This document shows, in pieces, positions 11,405 through 23,362 of a DNA stretch of 64,000 bases. Under the pieces are notes generated by a model, which saw only the letters and a list, made by a program, of their open reading frames with translations, had not been told where the DNA came from and did not search any database. This stretch comes from Ryuthela nishihirai (taxonomy: Eukaryota; Arthropoda; Arachnida; Araneae; Heptathelidae), in the NCBI GenBank assembly GCA_038380435.1, contig JAWZYU010000004.1, positions 23,286,001 through 23,350,000 on the forward strand. Reading direction: 5' to 3'. A program made the position numbers and the translations under genes. Each line of letters opens with the position of its first letter. Within the stretch, counting starts at the first letter, position 1.

Positions 11405-11729
11405 ATGTCGAGAACGCGTCAATCGTTTATGTGACTGCACGATGCATATTGGCGTCTGTAGGTATTCCTTCATATCAGAAGGATATAACCTACGAGGAAT
11501 GCTTGCAGACATTAATGAATGTTATACCGACAAAATCCAGCATATGCTCAGTACGATGCAAGGTGAGGTGGTCATAGAAACGTACGACATTGCCCATGAG
11601 TTTCTATGCCGTGTGTGTTTTGCGGAAGTAGAAGCGTTAAACCACGTCAAAAGGATGGACTACCTATCGGTGGTCGAGGATGCCATGATCTCGATAGAGA
11701 TTGCTGGCATTGTGGAGGTTGTAGGATAA
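11405..11729 (+). pseudogene. Histone-like frame, left-arm copy, two 1-nt deletions
   Basis: This copy matches the intact right-arm frame (23363-23689) but lacks one T in a TTTT run near 11427 and one A in a TATAACC run near 11525. It is therefore 325 rather than 327 nt long, and the reading frame is wrong between the two sites and after them relative to the ATG. The C-terminal half, from TDKIQHMLSTMQGEV onward, is still readable in a shifted frame. The promoter elements upstream are preserved. It is a decayed sister copy rather than a separate gene. Confidence 0.6.
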
Positions 11730-12034
11730 TTAAAAACAACAACAACAAAAGGTTCTTTTCAGAACCACTTCATTTGTGTAGAAAGGATTATCGATCGTAC
11801 AATTTCTGTTCACAACTCTTCTCTATCTATACATTTTTCTTCTCTATCAACCCCGTTAACAGAGTAAATTTTATAGGGATGTTTAACCTTCAGTATAATT
11901 TTACACAGTGTGTTAGGATTAACAACTCTTATAGCATAGTTATTGCGGGTAGGCTCCTTCTCCACTTTTAAAATTTAGATCTTACACCGACAGTCTTTTC
12001 ATATACGTATTTTTATAACCATTTTAAAACCAAC

Positions 12035-13440
12035 ACTTATTTCTTTTATCCCTAGCGATTACTGGTTGTTGCATTTTTTACTAGAAGAAAACCTACCCCT
12101 GCAGTAACAGCCCCCGCAGAAAATAAAAAATGCTATCGGGCGAAAAATTAATAAAATCTGATTTTATTCCTCGTGATGAAAAATATTGATGGGGTAATAG
12201 GTTCGACTTAAAAGACTTCGTGTTCGGATCCTCACCACGGACAACCTCTCGCTGATGGACAGTTAAACCCTACGAAATTATTCCAAACGGGGAATCACAA
12301 GGTTTTTATTGACGAATGAATCTTGGACCTGTACTGCTTCCGTACATCGTGAAAACCCAATCACAGCCTTGATCCGTGTTCCCAATTTCCTTTACTAAGT
12401 CACTTCAAAAAAACATTGTGATTGCAAAAGTATGACTAACTGTTTTATTACGCCACGTTTTAAAAATACTTATTACTGTTGTAATCCGCGGTACGGGAGA
12501 GTAACACTGTTCGAAGAAAAATCAGGTAAAACAGTTTTTAAAAAAATCATTTCCTCCGTCGTTTGCGTATGTCTCATCACGCTGGTGAAACCGGGTGAAA
12601 AAATATTTTTTTTTGTACGAGGTAGAATGTTAAAAGTACGTCGCCTGAAAAAACTTTAGTTCCATCAGGAATGCACATTAATGGAGTAGGGAGGTCGTAG
12701 TTTAATACTTCAGCTATAAAAAAATAATACAATGTCTCACGCACCCCTCTCAACTTGTCTACGCTAATCCGCTGAAATTTTATTTGCAACGGGACTGATA
12801 ATTCGAATCCGCTATATGCTCCACCTAGTGCTCCCACCCTCGTTTCGACACACACTCATTCCCATGTGATCTGAACGGACACTGCAGGTTGGTGACGTAC
12901 AAAGGTCACAGGGGCTGCAGTGGAATGCATGGCTCCTGCTGAATGCTACGCTATCAGAAATCCATGTGGCTATCGCGTTCTCCAAGCGCTCAGAATATTA
13001 CTATACGTATAACTGATGTAAAGTCCGTTTTAATCAATACTTATTTCTTTCAACTCTGCGACTATTGGGCTGGCACATTTTTACTAGAAGGACTGCCTTA
13101 CAGTAGCAGCTCCGCAGAAAATAAAAAATCTGATTTTATTCCTCGTGATGAAAAATATTGAAGGTAATAGGGTCCACCTAAAAGATCCGTGTTCGGATCC
13201 TCACTCAGGATGGCTTTTAACAAAAGTCCTACGAAATTAAAAAACTCCCCCGTTACGCGACATTGTTTAAAAATACTTATTATAGCTGTATCCCCAGTAC
13301 ATGATGCAAACTCTTTCCGAGGAAGTAACGCTATTCGATGCATCCTCCAGTTACATGCTTTTACAGGGTAAAGCCTGTGTGGCAGAATGTAAAAAGTAGA
13401 ATTCATACGTTTCCGTAAAACTTAAGTTCCAACATGCGTT
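12035..13440. repeat. Diverged ~980-bp tandem duplication inside the left arm
   Basis: Several blocks recur in the same order about 800-990 bp apart. Examples are the phrase CTGATTTTATTCCTCGTGAT (12158 and 13131), ACTTATTTCTTT before TTTTTACTAGAAG, and AAAAATACTTATTA. The frames that might once have been coding (for example 12943-13161) are short. The right arm holds the mirror image at about 21650-23060. Confidence 0.6.
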
Positions 13441-14398
13441 AAAGGAGTATGGTTCGACTCACTTTGAGAGGAGCAGTCGCTCGGACCAAAAGCCTGATGG
13501 GTCTCCTGCCGAATTCTACACTTTATCAGAACACCGTGTCGGGTGCCTTCTAGAAAAGGGAACAATTTTTAATGTCATAAGAAATGTGTGGCATATAATT
13601 CCATGGAAAAAATACGAAACCTTTAGTATTAACATCCTCACTTCAAATTTTCATACGACATTCTGGGGTTAAGTTTCAACTTTTATTTTTTCCAACCGTA
13701 ATAAAGCGCTGTTTCTGTGGAGCACTAGTGACTTCGACGCAAAGGGTGATCCACACTAAAAAACAAAACCCATAGACAATGAAGAACTAAAAAAGTCATT
13801 AAAAACAGTGAATGGCCTTATGTAATGTACAGAGATTGACAACAGTAATATAGACCCATCGCTCACTATCATAGCCCTCGAGAAATTATCAAAGATGAAT
13901 AGAGTTCGGATCACACAATCTTCTGAGTTATTTCTGGACGGATCACAAGGACTTTTTCTCACATTCGTTAATCAAAGTGTCTACGCATCAGACTTGTCAT
14001 TACCCCGACAAACTACCTATCCATAGACTGAGTAAGCATTTAGAATGAAAAATTGAGTTTGCTTCAGTGTCATAGCTTTAATTTTCAGATGCACTCCACA
14101 GATTCGTAAAACACTCATTAGGTATGCATTTCCTTTCACAAGATAATTACAGTTCATCACTGATTCATCTTCCCTATGTGTATCTTTCTAATAAATCATA
14201 CGCCCAAACTAGATAATTATATTACGAAAATAAAAACGATTTTAAGTGATTCCGCATTCGTAATTTATTAATACTAAAGAATCACAACCATCATCAGATT
14301 ATATCTACTCACGACGAAAATCTCACAATAGTCTATCCAATACTTTACCATAGCCGATACAGTCACAAGTTACGAAAGTCAGCATCTGTCTCATAGAC

Positions 14399-14582
14399 CA
14401 GGGACGGGTGAATAGCGACCCGTTAAGAGTTTTTTGTGCCCCACCAAGACAGGCAGAAAAATCCGTCTTGAACCGAGATTTCCTCCCCGTGCGCGACCGA
14501 AGATTCGTCTCGTATTTTCCACTAGGACAGCCACGTCAATATGCATACGGAGTGTTGATACGAAAACAATTGCCCACCCCGG
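14399..14582. mobile_element. 184-bp hAT-type MITE in left arm
   Basis: It starts CAGGGACGGG and ends GCCCACCCCGG. Near-identical 8-bp duplications flank it: TCATAGAC (14391-14398) and CCATAGAC (14583-14590). A same-length copy sits at the mirror position in the right arm. Confidence 0.65.
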
Positions 14583-16594
14583 CCATAGACAGTAGGTTAG
14601 TTACTTCTAACAAAGTCAAGGTTTGAGATCCATAGTAAGACATGAATGTTACCAAACACCTATGTCGTGTGAATGCTAACTGTTAAGACAGATAGTTGCA
14701 TATTTTTTTTTAAAAGATACATCGAATGTACTCTTACATGCACGAAGTTTCCATTTCCTAATGTGTGAGGGGAAAGCGTGAACAGTCATACAATAAGTCA
14801 ATGCTGACTGCATGAAATATGATTCGAACGGAAGACAACTGAACAGGTGTTTTTGTTTGTAAATTAAAAAATCTGAAAAACTCACTGGAAAACAACAATA
14901 TTTCCGTGAAAAATTAGGTCCCTGAATCGAGCCCTAGTTCGGCGTTCACTGACTTCAACCACCGATAAAACTTAACGTAAGCTCTCTCGCGGTTAGTTCA
15001 AGGTGCTTTCACACGCTCTTTTCAGAGTTCCTGGCCCACCTACTACGTTTCAATAAGCGCATAAGTGTGTGTGATGGTGGCTAGCTACAAACACAATTTC
15101 GCTACAATATAACACTGAGATGTCTGTTTAGTTATTTTTCTCTATTTCTATACTAGTGTGGAATTCTTAGAACAAGTGGTACAGTGCGAACGTGGTTAGC
15201 ACACGTTTTTTATTTGTATCCTGTTTGGAAATAACACTGTCTATGACCATTACTCCTGTACATACCATAAGCATAATACCTCGCGATTCTAAGATTCCCC
15301 CGAACCGGTATTAATCTTATTTTAGCAGTTCAACGGAGTGCTTTGAGCTTGCTCGACCGCTGTCATGGGTTGGACTGGTAGCGGCCCACATATTTATTCC
15401 AGAATTAGTACATGCAAACATTTTCTTTTGTAATCGTATCAGGTGTAGAGCAGAACAGGATACTTCAATCATCAGGACAAACAATATTGCAGAAGTGAGA
15501 AAGAGAAGCGACAGGAAAGTACACTACCTGCAATCATCACCTCAAAACAACTAAGACAGAGGGCGCCACGTGCAGGGTTGAAAAGCAGTTGATTACAATG
15601 GTTTAACCATTCATTTTTTAAGCATTAGGATATTCATGTTACAATTTCTTACAACAGCGTTCATAGCTAGTGAAGACACAAGTCAGCAACATTTACCCCT
15701 CTGTGTAAGCACACGAATATTACATTTCAACAACTTACACTTTTCGTGTGAGTATGTGAATATTACATTTTAGCTCTATGTGCACTAGGCGTTCAGTTGT
15801 GAAGAATATTTGAAAACATCAGTGCAAACTCGCTGAAGCGTGTCTCCTTCTTGTGTCTCTCCATATCTATATACTATTCTTATGAGCACAAAAGATAGAA
15901 CTTTCGAAGTAAGATGAAGCATGTATCAGTTTAAAAAAGATTTTGAGCTTTTCACCAACGCCATCTAGGGACAACAATGTTGACTGTCTGATTCAAGCAG
16001 TCTATGAATATGTAGGAGAATGTTTCTCTGATCTTATGCAAAGTATATTCTTGTGTGGTGTATGGTATTATTCAACGGATGTCTTTCTAAGTGTATGCAC
16101 ATATCCATGCGATGGACTAAGTTTTTTCTCACATACTTGTTTCGTCTCTGTAATTGTATGCTTTCATGTTTGTGAGTGTGTGCGTATGTTTCTGTGAGCG
16201 GGTGAGTGTGTGTGTGAGTATGTTTCTGTGTGCGGGTGAGTGTGTGCGTGAGTATGTTTTCATGTTTGTTTCGCTGAATCTGATGTGTGTATACGTCTTC
16301 ATGTCTCTCTCTCTCGGTGTGTCTGTATGTGTATATGTTACCGTATGCAAGAATAAACATATTGTCTTATGGACACTTGCTGGCTACAGAAGAAGCTAAC
16401 AATTTACAAACCTCGTCAGATCGGTATTATAGCTCTATTAGGAAATCTCATCGAAAAGTCACTAAACCGATAAGTTTACTAAAGATGCACGCTTGTATAC
16501 GATTTTTTCAGATTCATTTACCTTTCTCGATTCTGTTAAGTAGAACAATGAAATAGCATTGCAGGAAAAAATCTTTTATTCATACACTAAGAAA

Positions 16595-16987
16595 TTACAA
16601 GGACGACCCATCAGATATAGAACAGAAATTAATAACACTATTATATTTATTTAGTACATATTCAAGGGCGCGCACCAGTTCGTCATACACATCGTTTAGT
16701 AATATAGGAAAGTGTAGCATGTAGGAATCTTCAACTCCTACCTCTTCCACAAAAAGTTTAGCGATATCGCTTAAATGAATGTTTCCCACTGCTTCGGCGA
16801 AACGGGATATGGCCACACACGAATGGCGAAGCTGACTTGAATGATCTACTTCACACCCAATACAGTTCGTACGTAGAATCCGAAAAATTTCTTTTCTGAC
16901 GAGTGTATTTAATGTTTTTCTGAAACTAAGCTTTGCTCTCTGATCGTGCAGTTCAGCATTAGACAGTCTTGGATTAAGGGATGTCAA
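16595..16987 (-). pseudogene. Cys/His-motif small protein, left-arm copy lacking its ATG
   Basis: The body of a ~130-residue protein is open here. It has a basic helix (FRKTLNTLVRKEIFRIL), a possible metal-binding motif C-x2-C-x3-H-x2-S-Q-x2-H-x-C (in CIGCEVDHSSQLRHSC) and an acidic helical C-terminal half. The frame has no ATG. Upstream of codon 1 the sequence turns into an inverted copy of its own first codons (hairpin 16960-17019), so the natural start was lost at the palindrome centre. The right-arm copy keeps the ATG but is frameshifted. I do not recognise a function. Motifs of this kind remind me of small proteins in invertebrate Polinton-like DNA, but I cannot verify that. Confidence 0.5.
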
Positions 16988-17019
16988 ATTATCTACATCC
17001 CTTACTCCAAGACTGTCTA
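16960..17019. repeat. Snap-back hairpin at the palindrome centre
   Basis: 16960-16984 pairs with 16995-17019 over 25 bp with one mismatch, around a 10-nt loop CAAATTATCT. The left arm ends here. Confidence 0.85.
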
Positions 17020-17028
17020 AAACTCCAA

Positions 17029-18066
17029 GTCCTGGCTAAATGAATAGCAAAGGGTTTTAATTACTAAGGAATAAATACAACTCTGCGAGTTGATTTACAA
17101 TTTGAGATCTGCATTAGACATTCAAAAAGAGTTGAACGGATTTGTAAAATTTCAGATGAATACAGGAGATGTACTAAAAATATGCATTGGACGCAGCCTG
17201 TTAAATTTTTAAGGGAAGAGAATTTTGGTAAGTGTTTAATTACTAGGGACCTGATTTTCTGTGAGACGTTACAAATGTATCATCCCTTTCTATGCAATTA
17301 TTCTGAGTCTTGCATCAGCCGATCCGAGGGCTTAAACTATAGGTAGGGCTTAAAAGGTCAACCGGGGGGTCTGCACGAGGGCTTGAAATATAGGTCAACC
17401 ATTGGGGCAAAATAAAGAAAAATCGGAAATTAGAGTTAAAATAAGGAGGTTTTTCCAAAAATAGTACTCTTCATTGTCAACAGATGGCACCAGGGGTTTT
17501 TTTTAATAAGGGGGAAGAAATTTTTAATAGGGGGAGTAATTTTTAATAGGAGGGGAAATCAAAGAATTAAAATAAGGGTTTTTGGGGGATTAGTGTTCCT
17601 CACAGGCACCAGATGACGCCAAGGGGTTTTTCATAAGGGGGGAGGAATTTTTTTATAAAGAGGGAAATCAAAAATCGAAGAATTAGAATAAAAATAGGGG
17701 CTTTTTGGGAAAATAGTACTTCTCACTGTCAACAGATGGCACCAGGTGTTTCTTTTAATAAGGGGGGGCTTAAAATATAGGTGGGGCGACAGGGGGGTCC
17801 GAAAACGAGAAATTAGGGTGAAAATAAAGTTTTTTTTTGGGGAAAATAGTACTTCTCACTCTCAACAGATGGCGCCACTGAGGTGGGAGGGGGAAATTAT
17901 TAATTATTAATAAGGGGGAGTGGCCGTTTACGTAATGATTATGTAATGATTACGTCATGTTGCGTTATAGGGGAAATGGGCGTGGCCGGTGACGCCATAG
18001 GGCGTGGCCGGTGACGTCATAGAGGAGCGCGGTCGGTGACGTCATAGGGGAAAGCACTAGTGGGGG
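17029..18066 (+). repeat. Third, internal copy of the ~1-kb terminal block (T)
   Basis: From GTCCTGGCTAAATG to AAGCACTAGTGGGG, this segment matches 24252-25151 at the right end in the same orientation. It has one extra ~128-bp subterminal unit and stops about 26 bp short of the true terminus. The right half of the element is thus T-X-T with direct T copies. Confidence 0.8.
17466..17890. repeat. Four ~128-bp iterons in the central block
   Basis: Copies of CAACAGATGGCACCAG (the second degenerate) lie near 17478, 17608, 17735 and 17866, evenly spaced at 127-131 bp. Confidence 0.7.
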
Positions 18067-18075
18067 TACGGTATA
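18012..18075 (+). promoter_or_regulatory. Promoter-like DNA before the Cys-motif gene
   Basis: There are two CRE palindromes TGACGTCA (18012-18019 and 18037-18044), a GGGCGTGG-type box just before them and a TATAAT at 18072-18077 overlapping the ATG. They lie immediately upstream of the ATG at 18076. Confidence 0.4.
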
Positions 18076-18511
18076 ATGGCTGAGGTAAGGGATGTCGAAT
18101 TATCTACATCCCTTACTCCAAGAATGTTTAATGCTGAACTGCACGATCAGAGAGCAAAGCTGTTTCAGAAAAACATTAAATACACTCGTCAGAAAAGAAA
18201 TTTTTCGGATTCTACGTACGAACTGTATTGGGTGTGAAGTAGATCATTCAAGTCAGCTTCGCCATTCATGTGTGGCCATATCCCGTTTCGCCGAAGCAGT
18301 GAGAAACATTCATTTAAGCGATATCGCTAAACTTTTTGTGGAAGAGGTAGGAGTTGAAGATTCCTACATGCTACACTTTCCTATATTACTAAACGATGTG
18401 TATGACGAACTGGTGCGCGCCTCTGAATATGTACTAAATAAATGTAATAGTATTACTAATTTCTGTTCTATATCTGATGGGTCTCCTTGTAATTTCTTAG
18501 TGTATGAATAA
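18076..18511 (+). pseudogene. Cys/His-motif small protein, right-arm copy with ATG but frameshift
   Basis: The ATG at 18076 opens a frame (MAEVRDVELS...) whose codons 12-26 match the left-arm copy. A 2-nt deletion near 18163 (AGCTGTTTCAG against AGCTTAGTTTCAG on the left) then shifts the frame. The body continues open in another frame to 18511 with the same C-x2-C-x3-H-x2-S-Q-x2-H-x-C motif. An open frame starting at 18092 is an accidental fusion of the wrong N-terminal frame with the correct body. The gene begins 10 bp after the central T block. Function is unknown. The two arms show different damage, so this was probably one gene before the arms diverged. Confidence 0.5.
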
Positions 18512-20506
18512 AAGATTTTTTCCTGCAATGCTATTTCATTGTTCTACTTAACAGAATCGAGAAAAGTAAAAAAATCTGAAAAATCGTATACAAGCGTGCA
18601 TCTTTAGTAAACTTATCGGTTTAGTGACTTTTAGATGAGATTTCCTAATAGAGCTATAATACCGATCTGACGAGGTTTGTAAATTGTTAGCTTCTTCTGT
18701 TGCGAGCAAGTGTCCGTAAGACAATATGTTTATTCTTGCATACGGTAACATATACACATACAGACACACCGAGAGAGAGAGACATGAAGACGTATACACA
18801 CATCAGATTCAGCGAAACAAACATGAAAACATACTCACGCACACACTCACTCGCACACAGAAACATACTCACACACACACTCACCCGCTCACAGAAACAT
18901 ACGCACACACTCACAAACATGAAAGCATACAATTACAGAGACGAAACAAGTATGTGAGAAAAAACTTAGTCCATCGCATGGATATGTGCATACACTTAGA
19001 AAGACATCCGTTGAATAATACCATACACCACACAAGAATATACTTTGCATAAGATCAGAGAAACATTCTCCTACATATTCATAGACTGCTTGAATCAGAC
19101 AGTCAACATTGTTGTCCCTAGATGGCGTTGGTGAAAAGCTCAAAATCTTTTTTAAACTGATACATGCTTCATCTTACTTCGAAAGTTCTATCTTTTGTGC
19201 TCATAAGAATAGTATATAGATATGGAGAGACACAAGAAGGAGACACGCTTCAGCGAGTTTCCACTGATGTTTTCAAATATTCTTCACAACTGAATGCCTA
19301 GTGCACATAGAGCTAAAATGTAATATTCACATACTCACACGAAAAGTGTACGTTGTTGAAATGTAATATTCGTGTGCTTACACAGAGGGGTAAATGTTGC
19401 TGACTTGTGTCTTCACTAGCTATGAACGCTGTTGTAAGAAATTGTAACATGAATATCCTAATACTTAAAAAATGAATGGTTAAACCATTGTAATCAACTG
19501 CTTTTCAACCCTGCACGTGGCGCCCTCTGTCTTAGTTGTTTTGAGGTGATGATTGCAGGTAGTGTACTTTCCTGTCGCTTCTCTTTCTCACTTCTGCAAT
19601 ATTGTTTGTCCTGATGATTGAAGTATCCTGTTCTGCTCTACACCTGATACGATTACAAAAGAAAATGTTTGCATGTACTAATTCCGGATTAAATATGTGG
19701 GCCGCTACCAGTCCAACCCATGACAGCGGTCGAGCAAGCTCAAAGCACTCCGTTGAACTGCAAAAGTAAGATTAATACCGGTTCGGGGGAATCTTAGAAT
19801 CGCGAGGTATTATGCTTATGGTATGTACAGGAGTAATGGTCCATAGACAGTGTTATTTCCAAACAGGATACATATAAAAAACGTGTGCTAACCACTTTCG
19901 CACTGTACCACTTGTTCTAAGAATTCAACACTAGTATAGAAATAGAGAAAAATAACTAAACAGACATCTCAGTGTTATATTGTAGCGAAACTTGTGTTTG
20001 TAGCTAGCCACCATCACACACACTTATGCGCTTATTGAAACGTAGTAGGTGGGCCAGGAACTCTGAAAAGAGCGTGTGAAAGCACCTTGAACTAACCGCG
20101 AGAGAGCTTACGTTAAGTTTTATTGGTGGTTGAAGTCAGTGAACGCCGAACTAGGGCTCGATTCAGGGACCTAATTTTTCACGGAAATATTGTTGTTTTC
20201 CAGTGAGTTTTTCAGATTTTTTAATTTACAAACAAAAACACCTGTTCAGTTGTCTTCCGTTCGAATCATATTTCATGCAGTCAGCATTGACTTATTGTAT
20301 GACTGTTCACGCTTTCCCCTCACACATTAGGAAATGGAAGCTTCGTGCATGTAAGAGTACATTCGATGTATCTTTTAAAAAAAAAATATGCAACTATCTG
20401 TCTTAACAGTTAGCATTCACACGACATAGGTGTTTGGTAACATTCATGTCTTACTATGGATCTCAAACCTTGACTTTGTTAGAAGTAACTAACCTACTGT
20501 CTATGG

Positions 20507-20690
20507 CCGGGGTGGGCAATTGTTTTCGTATCTACACTCCGTATGCATATTGACGTGGCTGTCCTAGTGGAAAATACGAGACGAATCTTCGGTCGCGCAC
20601 GGGGAGGAAATCTCGGTTCAAGACGGATTTTTCTGCCTGTCTTGGTGGGGCACAAAAAACTCTTAGTGGGTCGCTATTCACCCGTCCCTG
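20507..20690. mobile_element. 184-bp hAT-type MITE in right arm
   Basis: Mirror copy of 14399-14582, with flanks GTCTATGG (20499-20506) and GTCTATGA (20691-20698). Confidence 0.65.
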
Positions 20691-23362
20691 GTCTATGAGA
20701 CAGATGCTGACTTTCGTAACTTGTGACTGTATCGGCTATGGTAAAGTATTGGATAGACTATTGTGAGATTTTCGTCGTGAGTAGATATAATCTGATGATG
20801 GTTGTGATTCTTTGGTATTAATAAATTACGAATACGGAATCACTTAAAATCGTTTTTATTTTCGTAATATAATTATCTACTTTGGGTGTATGATTTATTA
20901 GAAAGATACACATAGGGAAGATGAATCAGTGATGAACTGTAATTATCTTGTGAAAGGAAATGCATACCTAATGAGTGTTTTACGAATCTGTGGAGTGCAT
21001 CTGAAAATTAAAGCTATGACACTGAAGCAAACTCAATTTTTCATTCTAAATGCTTACTCAGTCTATGGATAGGTAGTTTGTCGGGGTAATGACAAGTCTG
21101 ATGTGTAGACACTTTGATTAACGAATGTGAGAAAAAGTCCTTGTGATCCGTCCAGAATTAACTCAGAAGATTGTGTGATCCGAACTCTATTCATCTTTGA
21201 TAATTTCTCGAGGGCTATGATAGTGAGCGATGGGTCTATATTACTGTTGTCAATCTCTGTACATTACATAAGGCCATTCACTGTTTTTAATGACTTTTTT
21301 AGTTCTTCATTGTCTATGGGTTTTGTTTTTTAGTGTGGATCACCCTTTGCGTCGAAGTCACCAGTGCTCCACAGAAACAGCGCTTTATTACGGTTGGAAA
21401 AAATAAAAGTTGAAACTTAACCCCAGAATGTCGTATGAAAATTTGAAGTGAGGATGTTAATACTAAAGGTTTCGTATTTTTTCCATGGAATTATATGCCA
21501 CACATTTCTTATGACATTAAAAATTGTTCCCTTTTCTAGAAGGCACCCGACACGGTGTTCTGATAAAGTGTAGAATTCGGCAGGAGACCCATCAGGCTTT
21601 TGGTCCGAGCGACTGCTCCTCTTAAAGTGAGTCGAACCATACTCCTTTAACGCATGTTGGAACTCAAGTTTTACGGAAACGTATGAATTCTACTTTTAAC
21701 ATTCTGCCACACAGGCTTTACCCTGTAAAAGCATGTAACTGGAGGATGCATCGAATAGCGTTACTTCCTCTGAAAGAGTTTGCATCATGTACTAGGGATA
21801 CAGCTATAATAATTATTTTTAAATAATGTCGCGTAACGGGGGAGTTTTTTAATTTCGTAGGACTTTTGTTAAAAGCCATCCTGAGTGAGGATCCGAACAC
21901 GGATATTTTAGGTCGACCCTATTACCTTCAATATTTTTCATCACGAGGAATAAAATCAGATTTTTTATTTTCTGCGGAGCTGCTACTGTAAGGCGGTCCT
22001 TCTAGTAAAAATGTGCCAGCCCAATAATCGCAGAGTTGAAAGAAATAAGTATTGATTAAAACGGACTTTACATCAGTTATACGTATAGTAATATTCTGAG
22101 TGCTTGGAGAACGCGACAGCCACATGGATTTCTGATAGCGTAGCATTCAGCAGGAGCCATGCATTCCACTGCAGCCCCTGTGACCTTTGTACGTCACCAA
22201 CCTGCAGTGTCCGTTCAGATCACATGGGAGTGAGTGTGTGTCGAAACGAGGGTGGGAGCACTAGGTGGAGCATATAGCGGATTCGAATTATCAGTCCCGT
22301 TGCAAATAAAATTTCAGCGGATTAGCGTAGAGAAGTTGAGAGGGGTGCGTGAGACATTGTATTATTTTTTTATAGCTGAAGTATTAAACTACGACCTCCC
22401 TACTCCATTAATGTGCATTCCTGATGGAACTAAAGTTTTTTCAGGCGACGTACTTTTAACATTCTACCTCGTACAAAAAAAAAATATATTTTTTCACCCG
22501 GTTTCACCAGCGTGATGAGACATACACAAACGACGGAGGAAACGATTTTTTTAAAAACTGTTTTACCTGATTTTTCTTCGAACAGTGTTACTCTCCCGTA
22601 CCGCGGATTACAACAGTAATAAGTATTTTTAAAACGTGGCGTAATAAAATAGTTAGTCATACTTTTGCAATCACAATGTTTTTTTGAAGTGACTTAGTAA
22701 AGGAAATTGGGAACACGGATCAAGGCTGTGATTGGGTTTTCACGATGTACGGAAGCAGTACAGGTCCAAGATTCATTCGTCAATAAAAACCTTGTGATTC
22801 CCCGTTTGGAATAATTTCGTAGGGTTTAACTGTCCATCAGCGAGAGGTTGTCCGTGGTGAGGATCCGAACACGAAGTCTTTTAAGTCGAACCTATTACCC
22901 CATCAATATTTTTCATCACAAGGAATAAAATCAGATTTTATTAATTTTTCGCCCGATAGCATTTTTTATTTTCTGCGGGGGCTGTTACTGCAGGGTTAGG
23001 GTTTCTTCTAGTAAAAAATGCAACAACCAGTAATCGCTAGGGATAAAAGAAATAAGTGTTGGTTTTAAAATGGTTATAAAAATACGTATATGAAAAGACT
23101 GTCGGTGTAAGATCTAAATTTTAAATGTGGAGAGGGAGCCTACCCGCAATAACTATGCTATAAGAGTTGTTAATCCTAACACACTGTGTAAAATTATACT
23201 GAAGGTTAAACATCCCTATAAAATTTACTCTGTTAACGGGGTTGATAGAGAAGAAAAATGTATAGATAGAGAAGAGTTGTGAACAGAAATTGTACGATCG
23301 ATAATCCTTTCTACACAAATGAAGTGGCTCTGAAAAGAACCTTTTGTTGTTGTTGTTTTTAA

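Larger units (their letters stand above)
9985..16984 (-). repeat. Left ~7-kb arm of the palindrome
   Basis: This arm is the reverse complement of 18085-25177, with scattered substitutions and small indels. By eye the identity is high: the low-complexity frame at 16034-16360 translates identically in both arms over 108 codons. It contains a shared 184-bp hAT MITE, a GT-rich tract (about 16155-16345) and an internal diverged duplication near 12035-13440. Most open frames here begin with GTG or TTG and have no ATG, so I do not call them genes. Confidence 0.9.

Noticed and set aside
12577..12855. 92-93-codon frame conserved in both arms (22234-22515)
   Set aside because: It begins with GTG directly after an in-frame stop, has no ATG, and conservation between recent inverted arms is not evidence of coding.
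16034..16360. 108-codon open frame (minus) with an identical partner at 18726-19052, His/Thr-rich
   Set aside because: It is translation of a GT/CA-rich low-complexity tract, open in several frames on both strands. Its identity reflects arm identity, not protein constraint.
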